From Pyrenula massariospora (taxonomy: Eukaryota; Ascomycota; Eurotiomycetes; Pyrenulales; Pyrenulaceae), in contig JAGFMI010000001.1 of assembly GCA_021030905.1 (NCBI GenBank), forward strand, positions 1,426,001-1,490,000: 64,000 nt of DNA, read 5' to 3'. The notes under the pieces are model-generated. The model was not told the DNA's origin. It did no database searches and saw only the letters and a program-made list of their open reading frames with translations. Below are positions 35,831 to 47,637 of this stretch, in pieces. Position numbers and translations under genes: made by a program. How positions within the stretch are numbered: position 1 is the first letter of the stretch; the number at the start of each line of letters is the position of its first letter.

Positions 35831-36268
35831 ATGGATATCGCAAGGAGCGCGTGGAGAAGCCTGCACGATACTATAGACACTTTCCAAGAAGTGCTTTCTA
35901 GAACGACTTTCAAAATTGCCAGAGCTGGGGACAGCATTCCTGCTGTCGAGAAGTTGTAAGATATATTCTAGCCAAAACCACAGGTTTAAAGCTATGTTGC
36001 TAAATTGTAACCCCTGAAAACCCCTTTAAGCTCTTACAGCCATAATATTATTACCGATCAAGATTCTATAAGTTTGCACTATTATTGTGACAACGCTAAA
36101 CAAAAATTGAATGGCACTTCGAGATGGCGGGTGCGTCCGGATTTGAAGCCTTTCAATGAGCTACCAGCGTCTTACGTACCGCAGATGGACCAAGTAAGAC
36201 CACCCACTGACTTTGAAGAGCCTTCTCAAGAACAGGAGGGTGTCAGCAATGAAATGTTCAGGGTTTGA
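35831..36268 (+). CDS. Uncharacterised spliced gene or gene relic (at least 117 aa)
   Basis: Two exons, 35831..35955 and 36040..36268, are joined by an 84-bp intron with a strong donor (GTAAGA) and acceptor (CTCTTACAG). The join reads AVEKF|HNIITDQDSISLHYYCDN in frame. The combined frame ends NEMFRV and looks protein-like: an amphipathic helix-rich start (MDIARSAWRSLHDTIDTF), then a charged tail. I recognise no family. An upstream open stretch in the same frame (from about 35669, MSGLICHFHEEVEW) is separated by an in-frame TGA at 35773. A weak intron (GTTATA at about 35724 to AAAAAAAG at about 35817) could remove it. So this is either a short gene with an unclear 5' end or a decaying copy. 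Confidence 0.35.
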
Positions 36269-39071
36269 TTGTAGGTTGTTGTCTTGGAAAAGTTCAGGCG
36301 GCGACCTGACGGACATCCGGGCTCCCTCTCTCTCTTACGTTGGGGGGGTGGTGGTCGCAAGAACTTAACCACTGTTCGTACAACCCTTACTTCGAATCTT
36401 CTGTTCCTTCTTCGTTGCGTCCAGATAAACTCAAGCTGAGGCCTACTACTACAGATGTAAGATGAATAGCTACAAACTGGCCTGTGGTTCATTTCAACCA
36501 TAGTTCCGGAATAACAGAGATTAGGATGCATGATTCGGTTCCTTGGCTACCGTCCTTTAGAGTGATGAGAGCTTTTGTCATCCTCCACGAGGTTCGCAAT
36601 ACTTTATTTTCAACGCCGCTTCGAGTGAATGCTAATGGACTTCGGTCTAATAGTTGAGTTTCTCGGCTCCTCGGAATTGTTAGTCGCTCTTGAGCTTTGT
36701 CTACCTCTGCTCTTTTTCGTCTTGCGCACACCTTTGTCTCCGTCAACATATTATCATTCTGCAGAAGTAATGCTCGCGGCGTTCATCTCAGACCGTCTAT
36801 CTTTAGCTAACCCTCTCCCGCTCTGTCTAGTCTCTGAATTCCCTCCAATGGTTTAGTTCACTTGGGCTGATCCCGAGCCAGGGCTCAATTGGAACGAGAT
36901 TCAAGATTGAGTCTAGTCTCACACGTGACGCTATTCAGAACGCGAATAATTTCGTCTTTTACACTGTCCTCGTAGAAATGCGCGATTACGGATGGGTCCG
37001 CCCGCGTGAGGATCGACGCGCACGCCGGGTTGAACTAGCGATGCTAAGGCCACTCATCCCACCTGCACCAGAGAGAAGCACGAAGAAAGTGACACGACAC
37101 TGAAAAACACTAAGAGGAGATTTCTATGTGGGGATGAAGCTACCATCTCGGATGGGAGAAATCGTGTGGATTCAGGTGGAATAGGATCGGTTGGCTTCCA
37201 GGCTAAAAGGCAGTGACTGTACTCCGGGATTAAGCGTGATTGCTGGGTAATGAGGTAAAGTCTTTAAGCATTCAGGACTGTCACGACTTGATGCTTCTTC
37301 AGTAATATCAATGGTATCTCGCTCTTTAGGCCTTAAGCTCCCACGTGTTGCTGTCCAGGTCCGTAGGGGAAGTGATCTGTGAAGTCAAAGTGCCTGGTGG
37401 CTAATTTTAATAGTACGCTGGAGGGTTGAAAACAGGAACGCCCGCTCGGTGTGACGAGTTCATCAAGACCACACAGAGGCTCAGGTCGCGGAGGTTGTTC
37501 GTATCGATAGTCTAATGATGAAACCCTCATCGACGGGCAGAAATAGAAACTTGCAAAGGTAAGTTTAGAAAAATGTTGTTTTAGATGAAAAGTCTCGTAA
37601 GAAACTCGGAAGATATTGGGCCTACCGATATTTCATAGCCGCCGGTATTGAGGCTTACCCGAAGGAGGCTCCAAGTAACGACGTTTTCCAAACTACTCCT
37701 AGGGCAATTGTTAGTAGCCAAGTGCTGATGATAAACACCTAATAGGATAGGATACCTGCATAAATTTATTGCGATCGACGTCAGCGTGCAGTCACGCCGA
37801 GTGACACAGCAGCCTTCGATCCACGAGAACTCATGGGCGCATTGTGATCCTCAATAGGGTGATAAGTCGTCATTTGGAGCGGAATGGAGAAAGAGATAGC
37901 GAGATGCCAAGGGGCCGAAAGCGTTTCAGAGTTTGATGGGCCATGGGGTGGTCCCTTAATCTCCGGTTGGTGCGGGCCTCATCCTTGTCTGCTCCTAGCG
38001 TTGTTGGCTGGCGCCGCTCACAGAACACAGATCAATCTGTCAAACACATGAACGCCGCCCAACCAGGCCAACACCATGCAACCGCCGAAGTCCTTCGATT
38101 GCCTCTAGCCTATTATTTCGCCTCCCTCAGAGACATCGATTTGCGGCCTGGGACAGCCATGTCTTTGGCCAGCGGCTCTGGCCCTCACTTCTTGCTCGAC
38201 GCATGTCGATTATGCAGTTGGCCTCCGCCTGCACAACGAGGATAGCGAACGGTAACAGCAAGGAACGCCGTTGTTAATCGACGTTCTTGGCAGACACTGG
38301 ACACCAGCGGCCGAGCAGGAGGCCTGGGCCGCTCACGAAGGCTGGCTTGTCTGAGGTTTGTTAGCTGTCGCCGCAGTGTTTCTGGCGGCGGCACAATGAT
38401 GAATTCGCAATCTTTGCCAGATGTTCAGGAATCTGTCCAAGATAAAGGTTTTTATATTTACTTGATCACGGAACATGTATCATTATATCGTTTGCATCGG
38501 ATATCGGTTTCGACTGGTCAAGCAATATAGTGTCTTGGGCAAGGGGTGTTTTGATTGAGTGACGATCCAGCGGCGGTGACGAAGGCTAGCGCCACCTTCA
38601 ATTTCCCCCCTTCGAGCTTCCCCCTTCCCTCGCAACGCAACACAACACACTCTCACTTTCAGTCCTTCTCTTATGCTCGCTTTGGCTTGGTCCACATTCC
38701 TTCGTTTTTGGAAGAGCGGAGTCGATTCTCCCTCACATTCCTACCGGTAGACCTCAGTCGTTAGCCTGATTTCACTCGTTTCAACCGCATTCCACCCTTC
38801 CAGTCGCTGCAATTGCACATTCTTTCAGCGGTCGCCTTTGCGGAAGTTGCATTTTGGTCACTGATGTAGGTGCCAGTCAGTAACAAAGGTACCTTGTGGG
38901 TTTCTCATTGTTTACATTCGAAGTCTGAATGAGCGTTGCTGTGTCACCGCGGATGGTGATGGCGCGCTCTCAACCTCGCATCCCGTTGGATTTCCTGCTC
39001 GTCGTCGTTTACTGACTCGGCCGCCGTAGGCTTCACCACCAGACCCTTCATCTGTTCCTCTGCTTTGCAAG
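36269..39071. other. Long intergenic region (about 2.8 kb)
   Basis: No supported gene. Small frames on both strands lack motifs. The right end should hold the promoter and 5' UTR of the GH17 gene at 39072. Confidence 0.5.
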
Positions 39072-40343
39072 ATGAAAGCCAGCTTGTTCGCCCTAGCGGC
39101 GGTGTCGTTTGTCGAGCTTGCTGTAGCGCAGCCACACAGTAAGTCTAAATGTATTATCTAGCGTAGAATTACAATTAATCGTCGCTTAGGACATGGTCAT
39201 CGCCATCAATTACAACATGAGAGACACGAAAAGCGCGATAGTAGTGTTATGACGGACTATGCTACTGTGACGGCGTCTGAAGTTATTGTCTGGGTTGATG
39301 AGTCTGGGAAGTTTGTGAGTCAAGAGACTAGGGGAATCCAACAAACCATTGCCGCTCCTGCCCAATCGACCTCGACATCCGAAACTTCATCCTCGGCTGC
39401 TGAACCTTCTTCGACCTCTTCGACCCCAGAGCCAACGAGTTCTTCGAGTTCGTCGGACGCGCCTCCAGCCACCACCGAAGCACCTGCTCCTTCTTCGTCT
39501 GAAGCACCTTCATCATCTTCAGCACCTCCACCAGCGTCTTCAGGTACGGGATCAGGTGCTATGACTGGTGCTGGGAAAGGGGCTTGCTACACTCCGTACA
39601 ATAATGACGGGACTTGCAAAGACCAAGGCGCAATTTCGAAGGACCTTGATGCGCTTTCCGCCTACCCCTTAATCCGAATTTATGGCGTTGATTGCAATCA
39701 AGTCACAAATGTTCTGTCTGTTGCTCGCCAAAAGGGTAAACAGGTTATGCTTGGCATAACCAAAATTGACAATGTGAATGGGGATGTTGGCTCCATGGTT
39801 CAGCAAGCAAATGGCGATTGGAGTGGAGTATACGCGATCAATATTGGTAATGAAGTTGTGAATAGCGGCGGGAACCCTGGCGACGTTGTCAATGCCATCA
39901 ACACGGCGAAGGGTCTTCTTAAAACTGCTGGTTATCAAGGACCTGTTGTCACGGTCGACACCCAAAACGCCATCCTCGCCAATCCCTCCATCTGTCAAGC
40001 ATCTGACTTTCCAGCGGCCAATATCCACGCTTTCTTCAACGTCAATCTGGGAGGCGCAGATCAGGCGGGCTCCTGGGTACTTTCACAAGCACAAGCCGTT
40101 TCCAAGGCCTGTGGCGGAAAGAATACTCTGGTCACAGAATCCGGCTGGCCAACACAAGGAAACTGCGGCGGAAACAATTGTCCCAACGTTCCCAGCCAAG
40201 AAAACCAAGCCAAAGCTCTTTCAAGCCTAAGGAGCTCTTTCTCCGAAAACCTTCTTCTGTTTTCTGGCGGAAGCACCGCCTGGAAAGCAAAGGACCCTGG
40301 ACCGTATGGCATCGAACCATACTGGGCCATGGCGTCCCCATAA
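39072..40343 (+). CDS. Secreted GH17 cell-wall beta-glucanase/glucanosyltransferase (406 aa)
   Basis: Family GH17 enzyme related to the fungal BtgE/Scw cell-wall proteins, acting on beta-1,3-glucan. Two exons: 39072..39138 and 39190..40343, with a 51-bp intron right after the signal peptide (MKASLFALAAVSFVELAVAQ). A KR dibasic site near residue 38 may be a Kex2 cleavage site. Residues of about 70-140 are a Ser/Thr/Pro-rich linker, expected to be O-mannosylated. The GH17 barrel starts at KGACYTPYNNDGTCKDQ. The proton donor Glu is in INIGNEVV and the nucleophile Glu in LVTESGWPT. The C-terminus keeps GPYGIEPYW. The short first exon, ending just past the signal peptide, is supported by the in-frame join QPH|RHGHRH. 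Confidence 0.9.
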
Positions 40344-41223
40344 GTTCCATTTTCGTCATCTTCAGTCTGCCGCATCTTGATCGGCGTCCAAAGGATAACT
40401 TTGATTGATCTTGACCTGAGTCTGCGTCATCTAAGGTCATTTCACGAAAGGCGACGGGAGCATGATCTTTCTTCTGATATACATTTTAACTAAGCTTCGA
40501 TGAGAGAATCTAAGATTCACGTGTACTTTAAAGACATGAGAGGAAGAAGGGTGGGAAAAGCTAGCCAGCAAAATTTGATACCACCCATTGTGTTAATATC
40601 ACCCATAGCTGCAAAATGAAAAAAGCTTCCAAAACTCCGGTGGTCAACAGCATTGAAGAAGTTCTACCATCTGAGCAAACGTATTATAGTTCAAGGATCC
40701 AAAGCTTTCGGCTCGACGGTGCGCAGTATTACGCATGCTGAAGGTCAATTACAATGTCTATTACTACATCCCGCTGCAGCCTTCAAGTAGCCCATTATAG
40801 AGCTTTCCGAGCCTTGCTGGAAGCCTTACCGCAGCGAAGCACATCTTTATATGTACTCTAGGCGTGCTAGTGATAGGGGCCGTAATCTTTCCAAAATTGG
40901 AATCCTGCACGGAAAACCAACATGTGCGGGCCGCGATCTTCGAGATGCCAAGCTCTGTAAGGGCCAGAATGTTGCCTCGGGGGGTGTGAGACGATTTCTC
41001 GCTCTCCTTCTCTTGCTCTCGCTTAGTGATCGCATTGTGCAGGTTATTGAGATTGTCCTTACTCCTTGGAGTCTGCAGTAGTCTTGAACACAACGTTGTG
41101 CTGGCGACAACCCCAATCCTCGTCCCGCCATCTCGAAATTCTGCGCCGGGACCTGCAGACTGATGCGGAAGAATTCAATCAGGCACGCGACCTGACTGCT
41201 GGGTCACGTAAACGGGTGGCACC
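40344..41223. other. Intergenic region between GH17 and GH47 genes
   Basis: 3' flank of the GH17 gene and promoter/5' UTR of the mannosidase. No coding sequence supported. Confidence 0.5.
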
Positions 41224-44200
41224 ATGCTTCGAATTCGCCGTTATAGATTATTCCTTTTCGTCGCCGCACTAGCTGCACTAACCTTTTACCACCTCAGCAA
41301 CGTGCAAAGCTGGGATTCCTCGCCTTCATCCTTAGTCCCGCAAGTAAAGACGCCGCCCAGCCCGGAAGGAGTGACGGAAGGGAAAAAACAAGAAGATACC
41401 CCCAAGCAGGAACCGATCAAAGCAGACCCTATCAGGGAGGAAACGTCGTCGACCTCGACCGAACCCGAGACAACCTCATCGACAACCTCCACCGACGCAA
41501 CGCTTGATACCTCGACCACTGTTGAAGATGTCAACGCAATCACTACGAGTACCTCCACCGACCTTACCTCAACCTCCACTACATCCTCATCCGAAGCCGC
41601 GACTACAACATCGAGCACCAATTCCAAGGACAGCATCAATGACGGTACCGAGACAGAATTTGGACAGCAGGGGCAAGGCAGGCTCGAAGCCCATCCGCTG
41701 AAGAACGGTCTACCACAAACGCACTGGGAGAAGCAGAAGGAACATTTCCCTATCCCTGAAGAGTCACTTGTACCCATTCCTACCGGCAAGCCGAAAAGTA
41801 TCCCCAAGATTCAAAATGATTTTGCCAAGGATGAGTCCACCACGGCTAAGATTGAGCGGGAACGAAAGCTGGATGCTATTAAAGAAGCATTCAAGCATGC
41901 GTGGTCCGGGTACAGCAAAAAGGCCATGGGACATGACGAATTGACCCCAGTCTCTGGTGAACATAAGAATCCTTTCAATGGCTGGGGGGCAACACTGGTT
42001 GACTCTTTGGATACACTATGGATCATGGGCTTGAAGGAAGAATTTGAAGCGGCACTGCAGTATGTTAAGAAAATTGATTTCACGACAAGCACTCGGAAGG
42101 ACATTCCTCTATTTGAGACGGTCATCCGCTACCTAGGGGGGCTGCTCGGTGCCTATGACATCTGTGAAGGCCAGCACAGAATTCTTCTTGACAAAGCCGT
42201 CGAACTAGCTGAGATTCTGATGGGCGCTTTCGACACACCAAACCGAATGCCAATCACCTTCTATCACTGGGCTCCGTCCTATGCCTCACAACCACATCGC
42301 GCCAGCACCCGTGTTGTCATGGCGGAACTTGGCTCTCTGTCCGTCGAATTTACTCGACTAGCTCAACTAACAAAAGAAGCCAAGTACTACGATGCGATTG
42401 CACGCATCACCGATGCCTTGGAGAAGTTTCAGTCTAAGACTAAAGTTCCGGGTTTATGGCCGGTTCATGTTGATGCCTCTGGATGTAAAAAGCCTGAAAG
42501 GGCAATCTCGCAGATTGCTCATTCCAACTCAAATGGCCCGAAGGCACAAGAGGCGCTACCAGGTACAGCTAATCAGCCGAGTTCGGAGAAGGGTGCTGGA
42601 GCATCAGGCGCTTCTGCAAAGATTGACAAGGATGACAGAGAGTCAACTAAGACTAGTTCAAATCTACGGAAGAGGCAATTAGACGATTCTGGCAACGTTT
42701 CGAAGAATCCATCAACTCCAGCTCCTGACGAAGAGCCAGCCATCCCACCTGGTAAAAACGCTCCTACTGGCCCAAAGGGGTCAGTAGATAAAGCTCACAC
42801 TGGTAGTCAAGTCGAAATGCCTAAGACACCGTCCAAAGCGCAGAAAGATGCTTCTCTGGACGTTGATTGCGAACCTCAAGGCTTGGCGTCTCCGCCTTAT
42901 GCCGATTGGGAAGACTTTCAGATCGGAGGGATGGCAGACTCGACTTTCGAATATCTTCCTAAGGAGTATATGCTTCTAGGAGGGCTGAAAGATCAATACA
43001 AAGAGATGTATCTTGATTCCGCCGATGCTATCAAGAACCATCTTTTGTTCAGGCCAATGACTATGGACGAAGATCGACCAATACTTTTCTCCGCTAAACT
43101 TAAAACAGCTGGCATGAAGGAGAAGATTTTGAGCGAATCCGACTCATCGGCTGTGTCGAATAAGAAAGACCCAGAGTACGTATACGAGGGGACCCATTTG
43201 ACTTGCTTTGCAGGTGGAATGTTTGCTGTCGGCGCGAAGATCTTTGAACTCAGGGATGATCTTGACATAGCCACAAAACTCACAGATGGCTGCGTGTGGT
43301 CGTATGAATCAACAAGTACGGGCATTATGCCTGAAGCGTTCCAAATGCTACCTTGTGAAGACAAGCAGGCATGTCCTTGGAATGAGACTGCTTGGTACGA
43401 AGCACTTGATCCCAATCGAAAGTCGAGAGAAGAATCAATAATTAAATGGAACGAAAATCAACAAAGGCTCGAAGAACAGCGACTGGCGGAACTAAAAGCC
43501 AAAAAAGCTGCTGAGAGCCAAAGTAAGACGGAGCAGTCCTCCACACAAGGTGAAAACTTGAACAAAGAAACGGTCCCCAATCAAGGGTCCTCGTCCACTA
43601 CTGACTCTGATAAACTTGCCAAGCGACAAGTTAGCAAAGGCCGCATTACCTATGAGGACGATAGCACTCCGAGCAAGGCAGATTCATCTGACGCTAAAAA
43701 AGATGCGGGTAAAGGCGAGGTCGGAGCAACCAAGACCACAATACAAAAGGTAGATTCAGGCTCAACGTCGGCAGAGGATCAATCTGAACCGATTAGCCCC
43801 GTTTTTACGCCGTTGCCAATCCCTGACCACGTAGAATTCGCAAAGACGAAGATCGAGGAAGGTCGTTTGCCGGGAGGCGTGACCAAGATCGACAGCCGCA
43901 AATACATTCTGCGACCTGAAGCCATTGAATCGGTGTTCATTATGTTTCGTATTACTGGTGACGAATACTGGCGTGAAAAAGGATGGAAGATGTTCAACGC
44001 GATCGAAAAATATACCCGTACCGAACTTGCAAATTCCGCAATTCTTGATGTTACCAGCGCAGTTCCTTCCTTTGATGATACCATGGAGTCTTTCTGGCTC
44101 GCCGAGACTCTCAAGTATTTCTACCTTCTGTACAGCAATCCAAGCGTGGTAAGCTTGGATAATTATATCTTGTGAGTAATCTGCCAGCCACCTTCGTCGT

Positions 44201-44261
44201 GTATTGCTAACCGGGCTCCAGGAATACGGAGGCGCATCCATTTAAGCGTCCCAAGTACTAG
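41224..44261 (+). CDS. GH47 class I alpha-1,2-mannosidase with large insertions (995 aa)
   Basis: Membrane-anchored ER/Golgi alpha-1,2-mannosidase trimming N-glycans or acting in ER quality control. Two exons: 41224..44171 and 44222..44261, with a 50-bp intron. The second exon supplies the invariant ending LNTEAHPFKRP, whose Thr binds calcium. Residues 6-25 are a signal anchor (RLFLFVAALAALTFYHL), then a Thr/Ser-rich stem to about 150. Catalytic (alpha/alpha)7 segments: WGATLVDSLDTLWIMGL, IRYLGGLLGAYD, THLTCFAGGMF, STGIMPEAF, ILRPEAIESVF, DTMESFWLAETLKYFYLL. Length far exceeds the usual 500-650 because two hydrophilic insertions (about 425-545 and 740-860) break the catalytic domain. Both contain KRQ dibasic sites. 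It could be an Mnl2-like ERAD mannosidase; I cannot decide between that and a processing enzyme. Confidence 0.88.
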
Positions 44262-44698
44262 CAGGCGCATGGTTTCATTTTTACCTAAGCATTTCCCGGG
44301 TCGTATGTTTGTGCCGTTGATGTAGGATAACGGAACATTGGCGTCTTATCACAGAACGAGCCGGGAGGGCGGTGCATGACTGGTTGCAAGGCATCTGGAG
44401 CATCTGTACGGGTCAGGCATGTCTCATTAACGTCTAGATCTTGCCAATCAATGAGCAAAAGATAATGGCAAGCATCGTGTAACTATCCCTCGGGGGTTGA
44501 GGCCTCTTGCTCACCGTAGTACACTGCTCTGATCCCAAATCCTTGTGAGACGCATCTCCACCTGTTAGAGGCGCACATGTCATGTTTCGCCTTCCGTCAC
44601 TCTCCAACTCCTCCATGTCATGCATTCCGCACTGCATGCAGCAAATGGCTAAACGTCATGCTACTCCTCCATAATTGCTTTTCTTGTCGGGATGGAGA
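44262..44698. other. Short intergenic region
   Basis: Between the mannosidase stop and the LDB17 start. An out-of-frame ATG at 44692 precedes the LDB17 start by 7 bp. Otherwise nothing seen. Confidence 0.5.
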
Positions 44699-47287
44699 AT
44701 GGACGACGAGGTCTCGTATAGCTTCGACAATGAACAGCAGTTCTGGGACGGTAAGCTCGCCGATACCCTCCCCCACGACCAATGCTTCCGTCATGTACCC
44801 AGTGCAATGGACCTGACCTTTTGGGCCACTAGAATTGGACGAGATAGTCTCTACTCTCTGCGAAACGCACGAATTGATCGATAACGTACTCCGATCCTTT
44901 CTCAAGCTTACCACTAGTTGTAAAGGTAAGCTAAACCTCCAACTTGTTGCTTGGACCCAATGCAGCTGACCGTCTGATCAAGGGCAATATATCAACTCCG
45001 AGTACGACATCGCGCGCTGTAACTATCGGCTCCTCTCCTCAAATCTCTTTGCCAATAATGGAGACTACGTGCGCCAGCAGCTCATCTACTGCCTGCTGCA
45101 GGTGAGCCTATCCAAAGTTGTCGCATTGTGCCGAAAAGCCCAACTGACAAACCCAGGATGACGCGCCTGACGTTCTCCACATCATCGTTTCATTTCTACT
45201 CTTTGACGGGCGTCAGAATGAAAAGACCTTTGAGATGATGAATGGCGAGGGAGGGTTTCCTCGGCTTATCGACCTCATAGCGAGCTTCGAAAGAAATGAA
45301 GAGGCGGGACTACATCGATTACTGATGGAGATGCTCTATGAGATGAGTCGCATACAAAAAGTCAAGTTACAGGATCTCGGTTGGTGGTCCAAATATCTCT
45401 ACAAATTTCAGGCGAGCTCTTGTCCGGACGCGCTGACCGCTACTATCTGATTTAGTCATCGTCGAAGACGACTTCGTCCGGTTACTGTTCCAGATTATCG
45501 AGGAACTTTCAGACGACGTAAATGATCCCTACCACTATCCAGTGATCCGAGTCTTAGTCAGTTATTTTGGAAACGTTCATTACTTTGTCCCTGACGCATT
45601 CACAGTTAGTCCTCAACGAGCAATTCATGGTCTCGGAACATGGCCCAACTGCATCTCAGCCGCCAAGTGCTCCTCTCACCAACAAGGTCATGAAGATCCT
45701 TTCATCAGAAGGTAGCAAATATAAGACGTTTGGGGAAAATATCATACTTCTCCTAAACCGAGAGAGTGAGCGCCACCGGAAACCTTTTGACTATCTTCCG
45801 GCCGCGCGAGGATGCTGATCGGCAATACAGGCGAAACATCCCTTCAACTTCTGACCTTGAAGCTTTTATACCTGCTTTTCACTACACCTTCAACACACGA
45901 GTATTTCTACACAAATGATCTTCGTGTTCTTGTAGATATCCTCATCCGTAATTTGCTCGACCTCCCGGAAGATGCTGTTGCACTCAGGCACACATACCTG
46001 CGGGTCTTGTATCCGCTTCTTGCCCATACACAGCTGAGAAATCCTCCTCATTACAAGAAAGATGAGATTAGGCGATTGCTGGCGATGCTCGTAAGAGGTC
46101 AGAGTTTCGAGGAATCAAGCGAGAGCCAAAGCCATGCAGCGGACGGTGAAAATAAGGACCGTCAAGAACAGCAGATGCGGTATTTCGAAGACGTTGACGA
46201 AACTACTCTGCGTCTGGCAGCAAGATGCGGAAGAGTTACCTGGTTGCAGGATCCAGAACTGCTCCGAAAGTTGGTCGTCGATATTCCGCCAAAGCTTGAC
46301 ACTGACTCCGTGACCATGTCCCCTACTTCAAAGACTACATCCAAGTCCGCCACATCGCCAAGCTCAATCACGACCTCTTCTCCTTCTGTGCATACTCCTC
46401 CAACTCCACCACTGTCACGGAAACTTGTCAAAAGACACTCCTCTAAAGCCTCCAATGGCTCGACTGCCTCGTCCTCCACTCTCCAACCTCTTAACGTGGC
46501 AGCCGCTCAACTGGGCATGGACCTAGAGTCCGCACGGACAAGCAACATTAGCGTCCTTGAGGTTGCAGCACAGAGGGAGAAACCTGGTGTCATCACCCCA
46601 AGCCGAAAGGATGGCCCGTTCAGCCTGAAAGCGAAGCCCAGCATAAACGACATTGCTTCCGCTGGGACGAAGTTGAAGGAGCGGCCCGCACCACCACGAG
46701 CGCGAAGAAGCGGCTGGATGGGACGAAAGAAAGAAAAGCTGGCAGGAAATGAAGACCACTTGCGACCACCGCTCCCGCAACAAGAACCATCTCATGATCG
46801 GACCCCTCCGACCTCAAACCCTCCATCATCCCTACCATCGCACACCCACCAACCATCTCCGTTAGCCTCTACAGATACATCCACAACCACCATTGCACCC
46901 CATCCCAAGAAACCCCCACCAGCCCCCAAAGCCCGCCGCTGGCGCGGCAAACGCGCCAACGCAGAAGATTCGGAAACCCAACCCCCCCGCTCCCCCCAGA
47001 AACCTCCTCCTCCCGACGTCCCATCCCCTCCGCCACGCGAGAGACCGCCCGATCCGCTCCACGCAAAACAAAGCGTGGCCACGGCCCTCGGCCACGTCCA
47101 GGCCGACGCGGTCGAGGAGGTCTCGGAGAGGATGGAGAATGTGGGGTTGGCGCCGCCGAATCAGGCGCCGCCGCGGGGCGTGGTGGGACCGCAGATGAGG
47201 GTTGAAGGAGGTGCGGCGGGACGAGGAGGAGGGGGGAAGGTGGTGGTGGGGAGGAGCCCGTTTGAGAGTGGGAGTGAGAGTGATTGA
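44699..47287 (+). CDS. LDB17: LDB17/SPIN90-like endocytosis and actin regulator (734 aa)
   Basis: Homologue of yeast Ldb17 and SPIN90/Dip1, which activates Arp2/3 to seed linear actin filaments at endocytic patches. Seven exons: 44699..44750, 44833..44925, 44983..45101, 45157..45379, 45456..45556, 45606..45765, 45831..47287; all joins keep frame. The N-terminal 320 residues or so form the leucine-rich armadillo-like domain: [62 protein letters not shown]. The C-terminal half is disordered, Ser/Thr- then Pro-rich, with several PxxP runs ([17 protein letters not shown]) suited to SH3 partners. Intron density is high in the conserved half and absent from the tail. Confidence 0.88.
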
Positions 47288-47637
47288 GGGTGTTTCTGGC
47301 TATCTGAGGTATCTATGTCTGGAGGGGGTGGGCTGGGTGTTCGAGGGCAAAAGACGGGCGAAGTAGGAGGAGGCTCGACGTTATGACTGAAGTTGAGATG
47401 GGCGGAACGAATGCTACGGTGCCGCCACCGGCAAGACGAACCAAATTCACGTAGGATAGTATCATTATACAAGACCCGTCTATCAGGATACAACCCGTTC
47501 AAAGTTGTACCTGTATTACCTAATCTATCTCAGGAAGTGTAATAGTACCTAGGCTTCTTAAAACGAAAGAAAAAAGCTTCGATTGCTCCGAATCTCTTAT
47601 CCATTCCCTCCACACAAATTCTAGTCCCTTCCCAAGT
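47288..47637. other. Short intergenic region between convergent genes
   Basis: 3' flanks of LDB17 (plus) and noxB (minus). No gene seen. Confidence 0.5.

Noticed and set aside
39349-39564. Possible microsatellite or repeat protein in the Ser/Thr/Pro linker of the GH17 gene
   Set aside because: Codons vary (TCT, TCG, TCA, AGC), so it is an O-glycosylated linker rather than a DNA repeat.
41286-41807. 173-codon Val/Ser-rich minus-strand frame in the GH47 gene
   Set aside because: Antisense of the Thr/Ser-rich stem; the composition explains its openness.
46792-47095. Overlapping glycine-rich open frames antisense to the LDB17 proline-rich tail
   Set aside because: Proline codons read backwards give glycine and tryptophan. 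There are no domain features.
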